Shown: positions 23,360 through 34,334 of the stretch, one piece after another
Position numbering within the stretch: the first letter of the stretch is position 1
Layout of the letters: each line of letters begins with the position of its first letter
Assembly (NCBI GenBank): GCA_947095535.1
Contig: OX352773.1
Span: 260,485,590 to 260,549,589 of the forward strand
Direction: 5' to 3'
Length of the DNA: 64,000 nucleotides
Source: Poecilobothrus nobilitatus
Lineage: Eukaryota; Arthropoda; Insecta; Diptera; Dolichopodidae
The notes under the pieces: model-generated
Database searches by the model: none
What the model was told of the DNA's origin: nothing
Seen by the model: only the letters and a program-made list of their open reading frames with translations
Made by a program: the position numbers and the translations under genes

Positions 23360-25277
23360 AAAAAAAAACGAGGAAGAGTGCAGTAGAGTAGACTGTGTCA
23401 ACTCTGGGATACCCGTATGAACGTAATATATCCTGTTTCTATAAAACTTGATCATCTTTTAAAAACATTCAGAGTTTTAGTACCGAACTACAGAGATATA
23501 TTTATGTAAATTGTGGAGTTGTATGATAGCTACCCAAATCTATTGCGCCTAGCTTCATTAAGTTCCAAGAAATGCAAAAAGCCTGAACCGGCTGCTTTAG
23601 ACCATTCAAATTTTACAAAAGTTTTTGGCATGCAACTCGACACTTTTTCACTAAATTTCAGATAGCTAGCTTCAATAGACACTGAGTTATTTTCATTTAA
23701 AAAGAGAAGTTGTATGGCAACTATCCGAACCTGTCATATCATCACAACAAAATTTTACAGAAGTTGTTGCCATAAAACTCGATCATCATTTGCAAAATTT
23801 CAGATACCTAGATTGAATAGACACTGGGTTATTTCCATTTAAAGAAAGAAGTTGTATGGCTGCTACTCGAACCCGGCGGCCGAAAATGCTGGAGTTAAAT
23901 AGCAAAACTAACAATTTTGTAAAAGTGACGTAAAAAAAATATCAGCCTCCTAACTCCTTTATTTTTTGAGTTATCGTGCGGACGGACACTGAGTTATTTT
24001 CATTTAAAAAGAGAAGTTGTATGGCAACTACCCGAACCCGTCGCACCACCACAACCAAATTTTGCAGAAGTTGTTGCCATAAAACGTGATCATCATTCGC
24101 AAAATTGCAGATACCTAGATTGAACAGACACTGGGTTATTTCCATTTAAAGAAAGACGTTGTATGGCAGCTACTCGAACCCGGCGGCCGAAAATGCTGGA
24201 GTTAAATAGCAAAACTAACAATTTTACAAAAGTAACGTAAAAAAATTTTCAGCCTCCTAGCTCCTCTATTTTTTGAGTTATAGTGCGGACGGACACTGAG
24301 TTCTTTCATTTAAAAAGAGATTTTGTATGGCAGCTACCCGAACCCGTCACACCACCACAACCAAATTTTGCAGAAGTTGTTGCCATAAAACTTGATCATC
24401 ATTTGCAAGATTTCAGACGCCTAGCTTCATTAACTTCCAAGAGGTGCAAGAAGCCTGAACCGGCTGTTCTAGGCCAAACAAATTTTCCAAAAGTTGTTGA
24501 CATATAATTCGACACTTCTTTACTAAATTTCAGATTCCTAGCTTCAATAAACACTGAGTTATTCTCATTTAACCGGATAAGTTGTATGGCAGCTACCCGA
24601 ACCCGTCGCACCACCACAACCAAATTTTACAAAAATTGTTGCCATAAAACTTGATCATCATTTGCAAAATTTCAGACGCCTAGCTTCATTAGGTTCCAAG
24701 AGGTGCAAGAAGTCTGAACCGGCTGCTCTAGACCAACCAAATTTTACAGAAGTTGTTGGCATGTAACTCGACACCTCTTTACTAAATTTCAGATTCCTAG
24801 CTTCAATAAACACTGAGTTAATCTCATTTAAACGGAGAAGTTGTATGGCAGCTACCCGAACCCGCTGCACCAGCACAACCAAATTTTACAGAAGTTGTTG
24901 CCATAAAACTTGATCATCATTTGCAAAATTTCAGAAACCTAGCTTGAATAGATACTGAGTTATTTCTATATAAAGATAGAAGTTGTATGGCAGCTACTCG
25001 AACCCGCCGACCGAAAATGTTGGATTTAAATAGCAAAACTAACAATTTTGCAAAAGTGACGTAAAAAAAATTTCAGCCCCCTAGCTCCTTTATTTTTTGA
25101 GTTATCGTGCGGACGGACGGACGGACGGACGGACGGACGTACATGGCTTAATCGACTCAGAATTCGATTCTGAGCCGATCCATACCTTTGACACTATATC
25201 TAGCTCGACTCCTTTAAGGTGTCACAAACGTAATGGCAAATTTATTATACCCTTGAACATAGTTCATACGGGTATAA
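23360..25277 (+). repeat. Dispersed repeat B, long copy
   Basis: It starts with an A-run and CGAGGAAGAGTGCAG, then GATACCCGTATGAACG (about 23409), and ends GTTCATACGGGTATA (about 25262-25276), its inverse. The inside is a degenerate tandem array with units containing CACTGAGTTATTTTCATTTAAA, GTATGGCAGCTACCCGAACC and CACAACCAAATTTTACAGAAG. A ~303-bp stretch is duplicated (about 23690-23990 and 23993-24297). The right end has (GACG)n, then ATGGCTTAATCGACTCAGAA. The many small open frames are repeat by-products. Confidence 0.8.
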
Positions 25278-25394
25278 ACATATATGTTGGATATAGTTAT
25301 CAAAAAAAATTATATTTTATTAAGTTCATAAATTCAAATTCAATGTGATAGTGCTAAATAAAATGTAATAAAGTAAATTAAAAAAATCAAATGT

Positions 25395-27311
25395 TTAATT
25401 AGCTTTGATAAAATAGCTTTTTAAAAATAAAATGGCATTGATGCTATTATCATTTAGTTTTTGCCTCTTTATTGTTACCAAGTTGCTGGCCATTGAAAAA
25501 ACCCTTTCGCTTTCGGTAGATGTAGGCTGAATAGTTTTAAGATATTCAAAGATTTTGTTTAAGTTGGGAGTAATTATACCAGTACATTCAAACATATTTA
25601 TTTCTTTCAGGTAAGATTGGTTTGTTTTTTCTTTAGCACTCATTGGTTTTAAACAATTTTCAATGTTCATTTTAAGGTTTTCTGATAATGAAACTTTAGA
25701 ATTTTGTACATCATCATCTTTGTCCTCATTCGAATAAACTTCCACTTCCACTGCACTAGCACTTGTTGTAAAAGCCTTTGAAGCTATTTCTTTGATACTT
25801 TTAATAATTTCAGTTTTATTATTCAGTTTAAAAAAGCCATCAAATCCTAATGTCAAGCTGTCTTTTAATGTTGATGGATTCTGTAGGAAATTAATTGTAG
25901 AGATAATATTCTTGTTTCTTCGTTCTTCAAGACGTAATTTCAATGCTACTAGCATTGATTTTGCTATAACAGTTTGTTGAGTTTCTAATGATTCGAATAA
26001 AAATTTTAAAACGCCTTCGCTGGTAAGAAGGTTGATATTGCGCCTACTTAATTCCTCGACTGCCATTTTAATTGGTTTTAATGTATTTGAAAGACTTTCA
26101 ATATCTGCAACTTCATCATCTTTAACAAATAAATGTTCTAGCTGTAAATCAATTAAAGCTTTTTTAATACTGTTTTTCATTTTCAGAAATCTTTCAAGCA
26201 TTATTTGAATTGAATTCCAACGTGTTCGGCAGTCTAACAGTACAGTTAATTCTTTACCTCCACCATATTCATCTTTAACATAATTTTGTAAAATATTATT
26301 TTTTAATGGCGAAACTTTAAATAATTTTACAATTTTTCGAACTTTTTCTAAAAGATGTTTATAATTTTCTCGAAACCGTAAAGGCTGGTGGTCTACTGAT
26401 ATCATAACCTCATCGTCATTTTCATCATCACTTTCACTTCCAATAGAATCATCAGTTTCACTGTCACAATAATCTTCACTCATGTTTTCCATTACTATAA
26501 ATTCAGAAGATTTTCCACAGAGAACGTCCATAACTGCTAAGTGAATTCCGTGGTTGTAGCATAGTTGATGATGTGCGACCGGAATTAAACGACCAAACTT
26601 TACCATTACCGCGGCTCCGTCTGTTGTACATCCAACAATGTGACTAAAATTTAAGCTGAATTCATTTAGTTTTTTTTTAACTAGCTCTACTGCTTTTTCA
26701 GCCGGACAGCTACCATAAATACGTACTAGTCCTAAATTATACTGTTTTTCATCAGTTACATGAAAATTTACATTAATATATCGCCGATTTCTTTTACTCG
26801 ACCACTCATTTAATGTCAAACTAAATTTTTTATTTTCTCTTATCATAGTTTGAAAATATTCAGTCAACTCTTGCCTTTTTACATTGTAAAATTCCATAAC
26901 CAATTTCATTATAGTTTTATTATTTTTTGGTAGAGAGTAGCCTTGTCGTGAAAATGATTCTCGTATGAAAGAACTTTTTACAATACTATGAACCGAAAGT
27001 CCATCCATTGCAACCAATTTTGCCAAAATTTCAGCCATTGATGCTTTTTTCAAAAATTTTGTCATTAATCCCTGTGGTTCTACCTTTTGCTTTTTTGTTA
27101 CAGGTACGTATGCTTCTGATGATGTGCTTGGATTATTGTTTTCTATATTTTCGCTTACAGATTTTCTTTTAATTTTATGTATAGTTTCCAAATGGCGAAT
27201 CAAACTTGATGTAGTCGAACCTTTACAAGATAAAATTTTGTTGCATTTACTACAAGTTGCTTTTTCCTCTGCACTGTTTTTGTTAAAATATTTCCATACC
27301 TCGGACTCCAT
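25395..27311 (-). CDS. hAT transposase, intact frame but D168N
   Basis: A 638-residue frame from an ATG, uninterrupted. Residues 5-46 form a BED zinc finger (CSKCNKIL ... HLETIHK). Residues 165-180 read LTLNEWSSKRNRRYIN, where hAT transposases normally have Asp at the fourth position; here codon 168 is AAT (Asn). The second acidic site is in TTDGAAVMVKFGR, followed by CYNHGIHLAV. An Asp/Glu-rich insert (DSETDDSIGSESDDENDDE) lies mid-protein. The C-terminal dimerisation block is TSTESERVFSMASNLVTIKR, including the final acidic residue. It would cut and paste DNA at the hAT ends above. The Asp-to-Asn change suggests the enzyme is dead or altered despite the full-length frame. Confidence 0.9.
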   Translation of the reverse strand: MESEVWKYFNKNSAEEKATCSKCNKILSCKGSTTSSLIRHLETIHKIKRKSVSENIENNNPSTSSEAYVPVTKKQKVEPQGLMTKFLKKASMAEILAKLVAMDGLSVHSIVKSSFIRESFSRQGYSLPKNNKTIMKLVMEFYNVKRQELTEYFQTMIRENKKFSLTLNEWSSKRNRRYINVNFHVTDEKQYNLGLVRIYGSCPAEKAVELVKKKLNEFSLNFSHIVGCTTDGAAVMVKFGRLIPVAHHQLCYNHGIHLAVMDVLCGKSSEFIVMENMSEDYCDSETDDSIGSESDDENDDEVMISVDHQPLRFRENYKHLLEKVRKIVKLFKVSPLKNNILQNYVKDEYGGGKELTVLLDCRTRWNSIQIMLERFLKMKNSIKKALIDLQLEHLFVKDDEVADIESLSNTLKPIKMAVEELSRRNINLLTSEGVLKFLFESLETQQTVIAKSMLVALKLRLEERRNKNIISTINFLQNPSTLKDSLTLGFDGFFKLNNKTEIIKSIKEIASKAFTTSASAVEVEVYSNEDKDDDVQNSKVSLSENLKMNIENCLKPMSAKEKTNQSYLKEINMFECTGIITPNLNKIFEYLKTIQPTSTESERVFSMASNLVTIKRQKLNDNSINAILFLKSYFIKAN

Positions 27312-29399
27312 CTTAGGGACTTTAAAATATATCTTTAATTCAACTTAATTAAAAACACAACTATTTAAAATATTATTACCTACCTAGTAATTCAATTCTT
27401 TCCACTAAAATTGATTTCACTTTTAAATATTATGTTGATATAGAAAAACTGGACAAAAAACAAAAAACAACTAAAATACTTGTAACACGGGAAATCACCT
27501 AAATAAAAAAATATTAAATTTTAGCCTATCGTCGATAGTTGAAGTTAACAGCAAATGTAGTAGTTGAAGTTAGGAGCAAATGTTGCATAAAAAATTTGAA
27601 TATTGGAGCTATTGGTTCGGGTTTACGAAAAGTTTCAGGTTGAATATGTGCTAAATTTAATTTTTTTTAGCTCGAGCTTTTTCGAACAGAAACTCGAGCT
27701 TTATCGGTTTCTTTTTAGACGATTAAGCTCGAGCTAGCTCGAGCCGAGTAGCTCGAGCTGCCAACTCTAGATACTAATAGTTTCGGACATAATTGTGTAC
27801 TTTGTACATCCATGGTAGCTACCAAATGTGTATTAGAAGAAGTTGAAATGGCAAGATTCTTAGCTTCTCTAGCTTCATTTTTTTTTTGTCAAATGTAATT
27901 GATACGCATCTTCATTTAAATTCCCTTCTTTGTATGACACGCACATGTCGCATTGGTCTTTTCTAGGCTTAAAAATTGAAATTTTTTTTATATCAAGAAT
28001 ATTACAAAATTTTTTCCTTTGTACAGGGTTTAAAGAATTTTCTGAACACCATGAAGCATAAATTTTATGCATTTCACTTTTTGAGTTAAAAGATTCCTCT
28101 ACGTATATTCTAGAACTGTTTGAGCGACAATAATGGCTGGGAACTTTTGGCAACAAATCTAACCATATATTAACGGAATCAGATTTTAATAATTTTTTAT
28201 TGGCATTTGCTTTTTCCAAAACTGTAGTACTTTTTTCTGTATTTTTATTTTCAAAAATCCATTCAGTAAACATGTCTTTTGTAATCCCTAAAGTGCATAT
28301 AAAAAACTCTCTACACACTCTAACTTTTATTCCGTTAAATGTAGGCAGAGAGCAATCGATTCCAATATTTCGTTTAGTGGAATTTCCATCTAAATTTTTC
28401 CGTCTTTTATTGACATTTCTGCGACTTACAAGTCCAATCAAATATGACTTTTTAGCCTTCCAAGAAGGCAATTCCCAAAAATAAGTAAAAATATCTAACC
28501 TTGCTTGGTCATTGACAGTACCACATAGAAAGGATCGATTAGATAATTGTATATTTCCATGATTGCATGGTACATCTTTAATCGTAATTTATCATCTTTT
28601 CGTCGTAATTTATTTACAACAGTAATTTTGCCATCTATTTTTTTAAAACCTAAATAATCTGCACCAAATAATCGTAATTTTTTATTAAGTTTTCGGCTGT
28701 CTTTAATTCCTGTTAGTTTGTTTTTTATTTTATAATTATCATTAAATATATTTTTTGAACCGTTCATTGATGCATCATAATCTTCTAAAAATCCTGTTTC
28801 ATGATTTAACATTACTTTCTTACTACAGCTGGTAGGGTTTTTATTAATTTGTGTTAGTTCGTCATAACTTGTTAAAATATCATCAGTATCTCTTGTACTA
28901 CCTATAATATTAGATGTATTTTCAAACAGGCCAGTTTCAGAATTAAGTATTGGGCTGGCATTATTTTTATCATTTTCAAACTCTGAAGAAGTTAAAATTG
29001 TGTGAATAAATAAGTCTGTCTATACTAGAAGTTATTGAAATGTCAAATGGTGTTCTATTTTTGTCTAAATCATAAAGATCTGAACTATCAGGTGGTAGCA
29101 TTTCATTTAAATTATCTTCGACAGGCTTTGCAATTAATATACAATCATTATTTTCTTCAAAAAATTCATTAGACTTATCACTGACAGAACTGTAATTTAC
29201 CGAAGAATTATTAACCATTTCATTAGAATAATTCGTACTTGTTGAAATTGATAACTGATTCGAAGTGTTCATCATTTTTTCCATATAAGTTTCTTCTAAT
29301 TTGGCAAAAGCCATATTTACAAGGAGTTTACCTCTACTATATTTATTAGCAAATTTGTTTGAAAGATGATCGTGCAGATACCTATAACGCGATAAAAAA

Positions 29400-30960
29400 A
29401 CGAGGAAGAATACAGTTGACTTTGTCAACTCTTAGATACCCGTACGAACCGTTAGTATCAGCCTGTCACTCTGCTTACAATATTATTTTTTTAATATTTT
29501 AGTATTTTAAAATAATTTGGGTGAATTTTATAATTTCTAGTACTATGGGTTGTACATATATTCAAACTATATGTTTATACATTCTTCTAAAGCAAATTCT
29601 AACCTTCCACATAACGATTATCAATCCAAAACTTTTTCAAATATTCTATAGTACCATTTAATACTAAGCAGTAAATCTATATTAAATTTACTAAGTACAA
29701 AACAGTAAATATAATTTTAAATATTATATTATATTATATTTAAATATTCCATTGACAGAATAATTTCTTATAAGTACAATAAAATACATATATGTATGTA
29801 AATACGGCACTATATAATATACATATATACTCTTATCATTCACTCACTAGTGGCATATACGATATGTAAATAAACATGAGTATGTATGTATATCAATATC
29901 ATATAAATAAAAATTCTTCAAGCAACCGTTATGTTGTTTATTTATTTACATTTTTTTGTACTACGCATTATATCCTCAACAATTTCAAATTATCGAGTAA
30001 AACAAATGCAAAAAAATTGTTGAAGAAATTTGTTAGAAAATTTTAAAAAATCAAGTAACACTTTCGTCAATTATAAAGTAACCCTATATTATTAAAAAAG
30101 TTGTTAACAGAAATAAGAGTATAATGTTGAAGCTTTAATTTTTGTGTATTACTTCAAAAAAATTTTAACAGGTGTTCAAGTTACAGGTGTTTAAAAATAG
30201 AAAATTTTCAGTTTTTGACCCCTTACAGCTCCTAAACGGGGAGTGCTACAAAAAAAATTTCTTAATTGACTCATACTTATTTTCAAAGATCTAACTTCTG
30301 TCAAAATTTCAAGTTTCCAACTTTAACCGTTTAGAAGATAGAAGGGTTAAAGGATTTTGCAAAATTTGAGTTTCACATAACGGTAAATTAAGACACGGTA
30401 TGCCACAAATATATATTTATTATGTATACACTTTTAAAGCTAATAAAAGTAGTAATCGCTTGGCGTTTTCAAAATGAAGATATACCTTATACAACTTGTG
30501 CTATAACAATTTAAATATAGAGCTTTTTTGAACCTTTGGGGAGCTGTAACTCCGTAACGGGTGGGGCTACAAAAAAAAGTTATAAAAAAGAAAATTAATA
30601 TTTTTGTGAGATCTATCAGTAGTTAAAATTTCATAGCTCTATTGCAAAAAAAATGTGGGGATCTAAAAGTTAGGTGTTCGAGAGCTACCCTAAGGCTTGG
30701 TCCAAACTCAACCAAAAAAAATAGGGAACCTACAAATTACTCCCAGAATATTTTGTGTAAATTTCAAGATTCTAGCTTTCTTAGTTTTTGAGTTAGCGTG
30801 CTGACGGACGGACGGACGGACGGACGGACATGGCTCAAAAGTCTTAGAATTTTTTTCTGATCCGATCCATACCTTTGAAGGTATATCTAGCTCGCTTATT
30901 TCGAGGTGTTACAAACGGAGGAGTAATTTTATTATACCCGATCCTATCGTACGGGTATAA
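29400..30960 (+). repeat. Dispersed repeat A, copy 2 (full length)
   Basis: Very similar to copy 1: the same start (CGAGGAAGAATACAGTTGAC), (GACG)n followed by ATGGCTCAAAAG, and end CTATCGTACGGGTATAAA. High similarity over the whole length suggests recent activity. It interrupts the 5' part of the DUF7869-like gene. Confidence 0.85.
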
Positions 30961-31317
30961 ATATACATTTAAAAAATTTGAAAATATGTCGATGAGAAGC
31001 TGAATTTTGCAAGTTTTTAATACATGAGTCGAATATAAAGCATTTAACTTAAAATTAAAAACAAAATTATGTCAATATCAATGTATGCTATCGAAAATTT
31101 TATTAGCGCACAATATTATATTGTATATAAATATAGTTGATCTAAATTTAATAATTTACTTCAGAATGTTCTTTTAAAAACAAGTGATAATTTATATTAT
31201 AATTATTATGATTACATGGAAAATAACTACTTATGTAGTTAAATTAAAATTTTTAATAACTTCCATGAAGTTTATATTATTTTTTAATTATGAATAAAAT
31301 TTATTAAAATTAAAAGT

Positions 31318-31362
31318 GAAACATGCTAAATAATATAATTTTATTATTATTTAGCATGTTTC
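31318..31362. repeat. Perfect 17-bp inverted repeat hairpin
   Basis: GAAACATGCTAAATAAT (31318-31334) and its exact complement (31346-31362) are separated by 11 nt. It lies about 0.5 kb inside the right TIR of the 12-kb transposon and may be a subterminal structure or chance palindrome. Confidence 0.6.
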
Positions 31363-31878
31363 GTAATATAATTTATTTTGGCATTATTGCCATATTAAAT
31401 TGCAAATCTTACAGTATTAAACTTACATTATTGCCTTAGATAATTTAATCAACGTATATAAATAATCTAAGTAGGATCTTGTTATTATTTATCACACTTG
31501 AACTGATTAACTGATTTTTATTAGGTTTATTTTAATTTAAAAATTATTTATTAGAAATAAATTCGTTAAAAGTAGTAGTCATTGAGTTTTTTGAATTTTG
31601 TCGATATATTTACCGCTATGTGCAAATAAAAAAATCATTTTAAATACATTTATAATTAATAAAAAGCCGTTATCTGCTGCAAATACACATAGAGGATTTT
31701 AAAATGCCACATTTTATTAAAAATACATAGCTTGTTTTGCACTTTAACGAAACCAAGGCAGGTATCAAAAAACGAATTTCAGAGGCATGTCGGGCTTGAA
31801 AAGTTCTATTTAAAGACATAAAAATGACATTTCGACCAAAAACTCATTTGTCGGGTTTTGCAGGCACAACGACGATAT

Positions 31879-32265
31879 ATTACTGTAGCTTTAATTTTTG
31901 TATCTTGCCGAAGTAAAATGTGTACAGGTTCCTAAGTTACAGGTGTTTAAAAATAGCAAGTTTTCAATTTTTGGCCTTAATAGCTCATAAACAGGGGGTG
32001 TCCAAAAATTTTAAGCAGAACATAAGATTAAAATGCATTTAAAAATAGGGCTTTTACAAAGTTTGAGGGGCTGTGGCTCCGTAATGGATGGCGCTACATG
32101 AAAAAGTTGTTCCACAAAATTATTTTTTTTATGAGACCTACCCATGGTTAAAATTTTTTTTCTCTATCTGTAACGGTGTAGAAGTTTTGTAAACAGACGG
32201 ACGGATGGACAGAGTGAAACTAATAAGCACATTTTTCCAAATTTTTTTTGGAAATGTGGTAAAAA
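31879..32265 (+). repeat. Dispersed repeat E copy 3, right part
   Basis: It continues the E repeat cut at 19859: ATTACTGTAGCTTTAATTTTTG, AAGTTACAGGTGTTTAAAAATAG, and the end GGACAGAGTGAAACTAATAAGC. Together with the left part it defines the target into which the 12-kb element moved. Confidence 0.7.
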
Positions 32266-33926
32266 CTTAAATTAATAAGAACATAAACAGAAAGCAGACT
32301 CCATTTCTTCGGATAGTCGTATCTAAAGAACAAATAATTATTATGCTATGTAATTGATAAACAAGTTAAAAAACAATTACATATTACTTCGAAACTCTCT
32401 GAAAACTGTACAGCCCATTAAAAGAAATCAAAGATAATTTACGTTATGTCTTAAGTAGGATTGCTTACTAATCAAGTAAAATACCCATCTATAACAACAT
32501 TTTAAGATTTAACACATGTTACACCATATTACTTAACTAATGAGGAAAGCATGTTGGATAATGGCCCTAATTGAAATAGACAGGTGATACCGTTATTGTG
32601 GTAATATTTAAATTTATACTGAAAAAAAAAAACTAGTGGAATTAAGTCTAAAAATTCCAAAAACAATTCTTAGCAAAATATGAATGTTTATTATAACATA
32701 AATCGCTAAATCTTTTACGAATTTAAGAATTTTTAATTAATATTTAAATTGAAGATTTAAATAAAACGTGATTAATTAAAAAAAAAAATGTTCACCTTTT
32801 ATATGTAAAGATTGTAGATATTTTTTTAAGGGAAAAAAAAAAATCACAAATATTTATCATTTCACTTTATAACAAATTTGAGAAGGTACCTAAATAATAA
32901 ACAAAAACAATGGATCAATAAAAAAGAGGTTAATTTTATATCTCATCAAAGGATCGAAAGATTAATCATTTGATTTTTTTTTTTCCTTGTGAAAAGAAAA
33001 AGATAAATTTAACTGATAAACTGAAAAAAATCTTTCCCAAATTTTTTTTTTTTAAAGGAAATCGATTTTTTTTTTTTAAAGGGAGGTTTATATTACTTAA
33101 TTTATATGTTTTTTTTTTTTTTTTTTTGTAAGGTTTGACCCTTAATAGAGATCCTGGAAGTTTTTACTTTAAAACATCTTGAACGTCATGTAAAAAGAAA
33201 ATTAAAAAATTTTTTTTCCATTGATTATTTAATATCTCGATAACACTAAAGTCCTTGAGATTTCAATTCAGAAAAGTTTTGAAAAGGTTTAGAAAAACCC
33301 AAAAAAAACTTTCAACTGGAAATGACAAACAAAAAACAAAACCAAAAACAAAAGCATTTCTAAACTTAACATAAAAAAAAACAAATGAAATGATGCGAAA
33401 AAATGTAATATCGATATAAAAAACACAAAAACACAGTATTCTGGCGTAGTTTGCGTAAGTACTTTAAGATTTTTAAGAATTTAATAATTGTATTATTTTA
33501 GTACTTCATAGAAATTTCAATAATTTAAATAATTTCCATAATAATAATATTATGATTATAAAATGTATAAGAATATGAGACATTAATAAATTTCTAGGTC
33601 AGCCTAACGGTAAAAATCTTTTCAAAATACTGGTTTAGCTCCTATGTTTATATTATAGCTCCTAAAATTTGTAATTTTAAATTTCACAAATTTTTTCATA
33701 TTTTACTATAGATACAGTTTTGTGAATTGACTAAAGTCAACAATAACAAAATCTATTATCGCAACAAGTGCTGTGATCTACATTTAATTGTATTTCAATA
33801 AAAAAAAAAATAATTAGCCAACCCTAAAGACTTTTAACGAATATGTAAAATCTAAGTTCTAAAGTTTCTACAAAAAAAAAAAAAAAAATTGTAAACAATA
33901 AAAAACAAAAAGGATAAAAATCTTAC
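32266..33926. other. Non-coding, likely receptor intron
   Basis: AT-rich with long T and A runs. It lies downstream of the receptor exon at 33927 (minus strand), whose donor GTAAGA points into it. No TM6-TM7 exon could be found here. Confidence 0.5.
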
Positions 33927-34334
33927 CGTTCAATTTTCCGTTTATAATTTAATTCTTCAATATTAAAATTTCTATTTTCATTATTGTCATTATCTTTTAA
34001 TTGATGATTATTATTATTTTCATAATTTTCCGCTAGATGTTGTTGCTTTTTTTGTTGTATTTCTTTATTTTTTTGTTGAATATTATTTTTTTTATTTAAT
34101 TTTGTTGTTGTAGTTTTATTACGATTATTTGTATCATTTTTTTTACTTTTATTATTTGATGATTGCAATTGTTCAGATGTTGTTGTTATTGTTCCGGTTC
34201 CAGATGTTGCTATTGATAGTATTGGTGAACCGGACATTGATGTTGATACAGATTCAAGGCCACGTGATAATTTTAACATTTCAGCACCAAATTGATGTAA
34301 TGCTGTCATTGTTGATGGTGTTGGTTCTGGTATG
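33927..34334 (-). CDS. 5-HT2A: 5-HT2 receptor exon, third intracellular loop (2)
   Basis: Acceptor TATATAG|C and donor GAACG|GTAAGA. It reads SIPEPTPSTMTALHQFGAEM, LKLSRGLESVSTSMSG, then a long Thr/Asn/Lys/Gln-rich tract. The first part is strongly conserved in insect 5-HT2 receptors; the rest is low-complexity loop expansion. Phase: one base completes the codon split at the previous exon and two bases (CG) remain, so another exon must follow. TM6 and TM7 are expected there but are not seen in the window. Confidence 0.85.

Larger units (their letters stand above)
23241..27769 (-). mobile_element. hAT transposon inserted in the transposase gene
   Basis: The termini TAGAGTTGGCA (23241-23251) and TGCCAACTCTA (27759-27769) are perfect 11-bp inverted repeats. 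Both are flanked by the 8-bp duplication GATACTAA (23233-23240, 27770-27777), the hAT hallmark. Just inside each end are clustered GAGCTCGAGCT / AGCTCGAGC motifs, likely transposase-binding repeats. Its transposase lies on the minus strand (25395-27311). Repeat B later entered near the left end (23360-25277). Without the insert, the two halves of the DUF7869-like frame join in phase. Confidence 0.92.
22579..29400 (-). pseudogene. Broken DUF7869-like transposase gene
   Basis: The pieces run right to left: 29400-28976 (Asn/Ser-rich N terminus), 28812-28495, 28471-27875, 27874-27778, then after the hAT insertion 23232-22855 and 22851-22579. Recognisable blocks are VPSHYCRSNSSRIYVEESF, FKPRKDQCDMC, LHNFTIYVNN, WHEGIGGVSANEF, ISDGCCYQNKNK and GHTMMEVDSVHSRIE. 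This is the pattern of insect DUF7869 proteins, thought to be transposase-derived nucleases; the Asp of SDGC and the Glu/Asp of MEVDS are present. Breaks: frameshifts near 28490, at an A-run near 27880 and near 22855, plus the hAT insertion. A repeat A insertion cuts the 5' end at 29400. Family assignment is from remembered motifs. Confidence 0.75.
19860..31874 (-). mobile_element. 12-kb TIR transposon complex with DUF7869-like gene
   Basis: The ends are 30-bp inverted repeats, 19860-19889 (CGTCGTTGCGCCTGCAAAAG...) and 31845-31874 (complement, 28 of 30 matching). They are flanked by ATAT on both sides (19856-19859 and 31875-31878). Removing the insert and one ATAT rebuilds a continuous E repeat, as seen at 7600. 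Inside are the broken transposase gene at 22579-29400 (minus strand) and later insertions: Helitron 20237-22374, hAT 23241-27769, repeat A 29400-30960. Subtracting these leaves about 3.8 kb, a normal size for a one-gene DNA transposon. That the TIRs and the transposase belong together is inferred from this nesting. Confidence 0.75.

Noticed and set aside
24283..24882. Open frames of about 74 codons in repeat B
   Set aside because: They repeat the array unit, occur on both strands and are not conserved in the other B copy.
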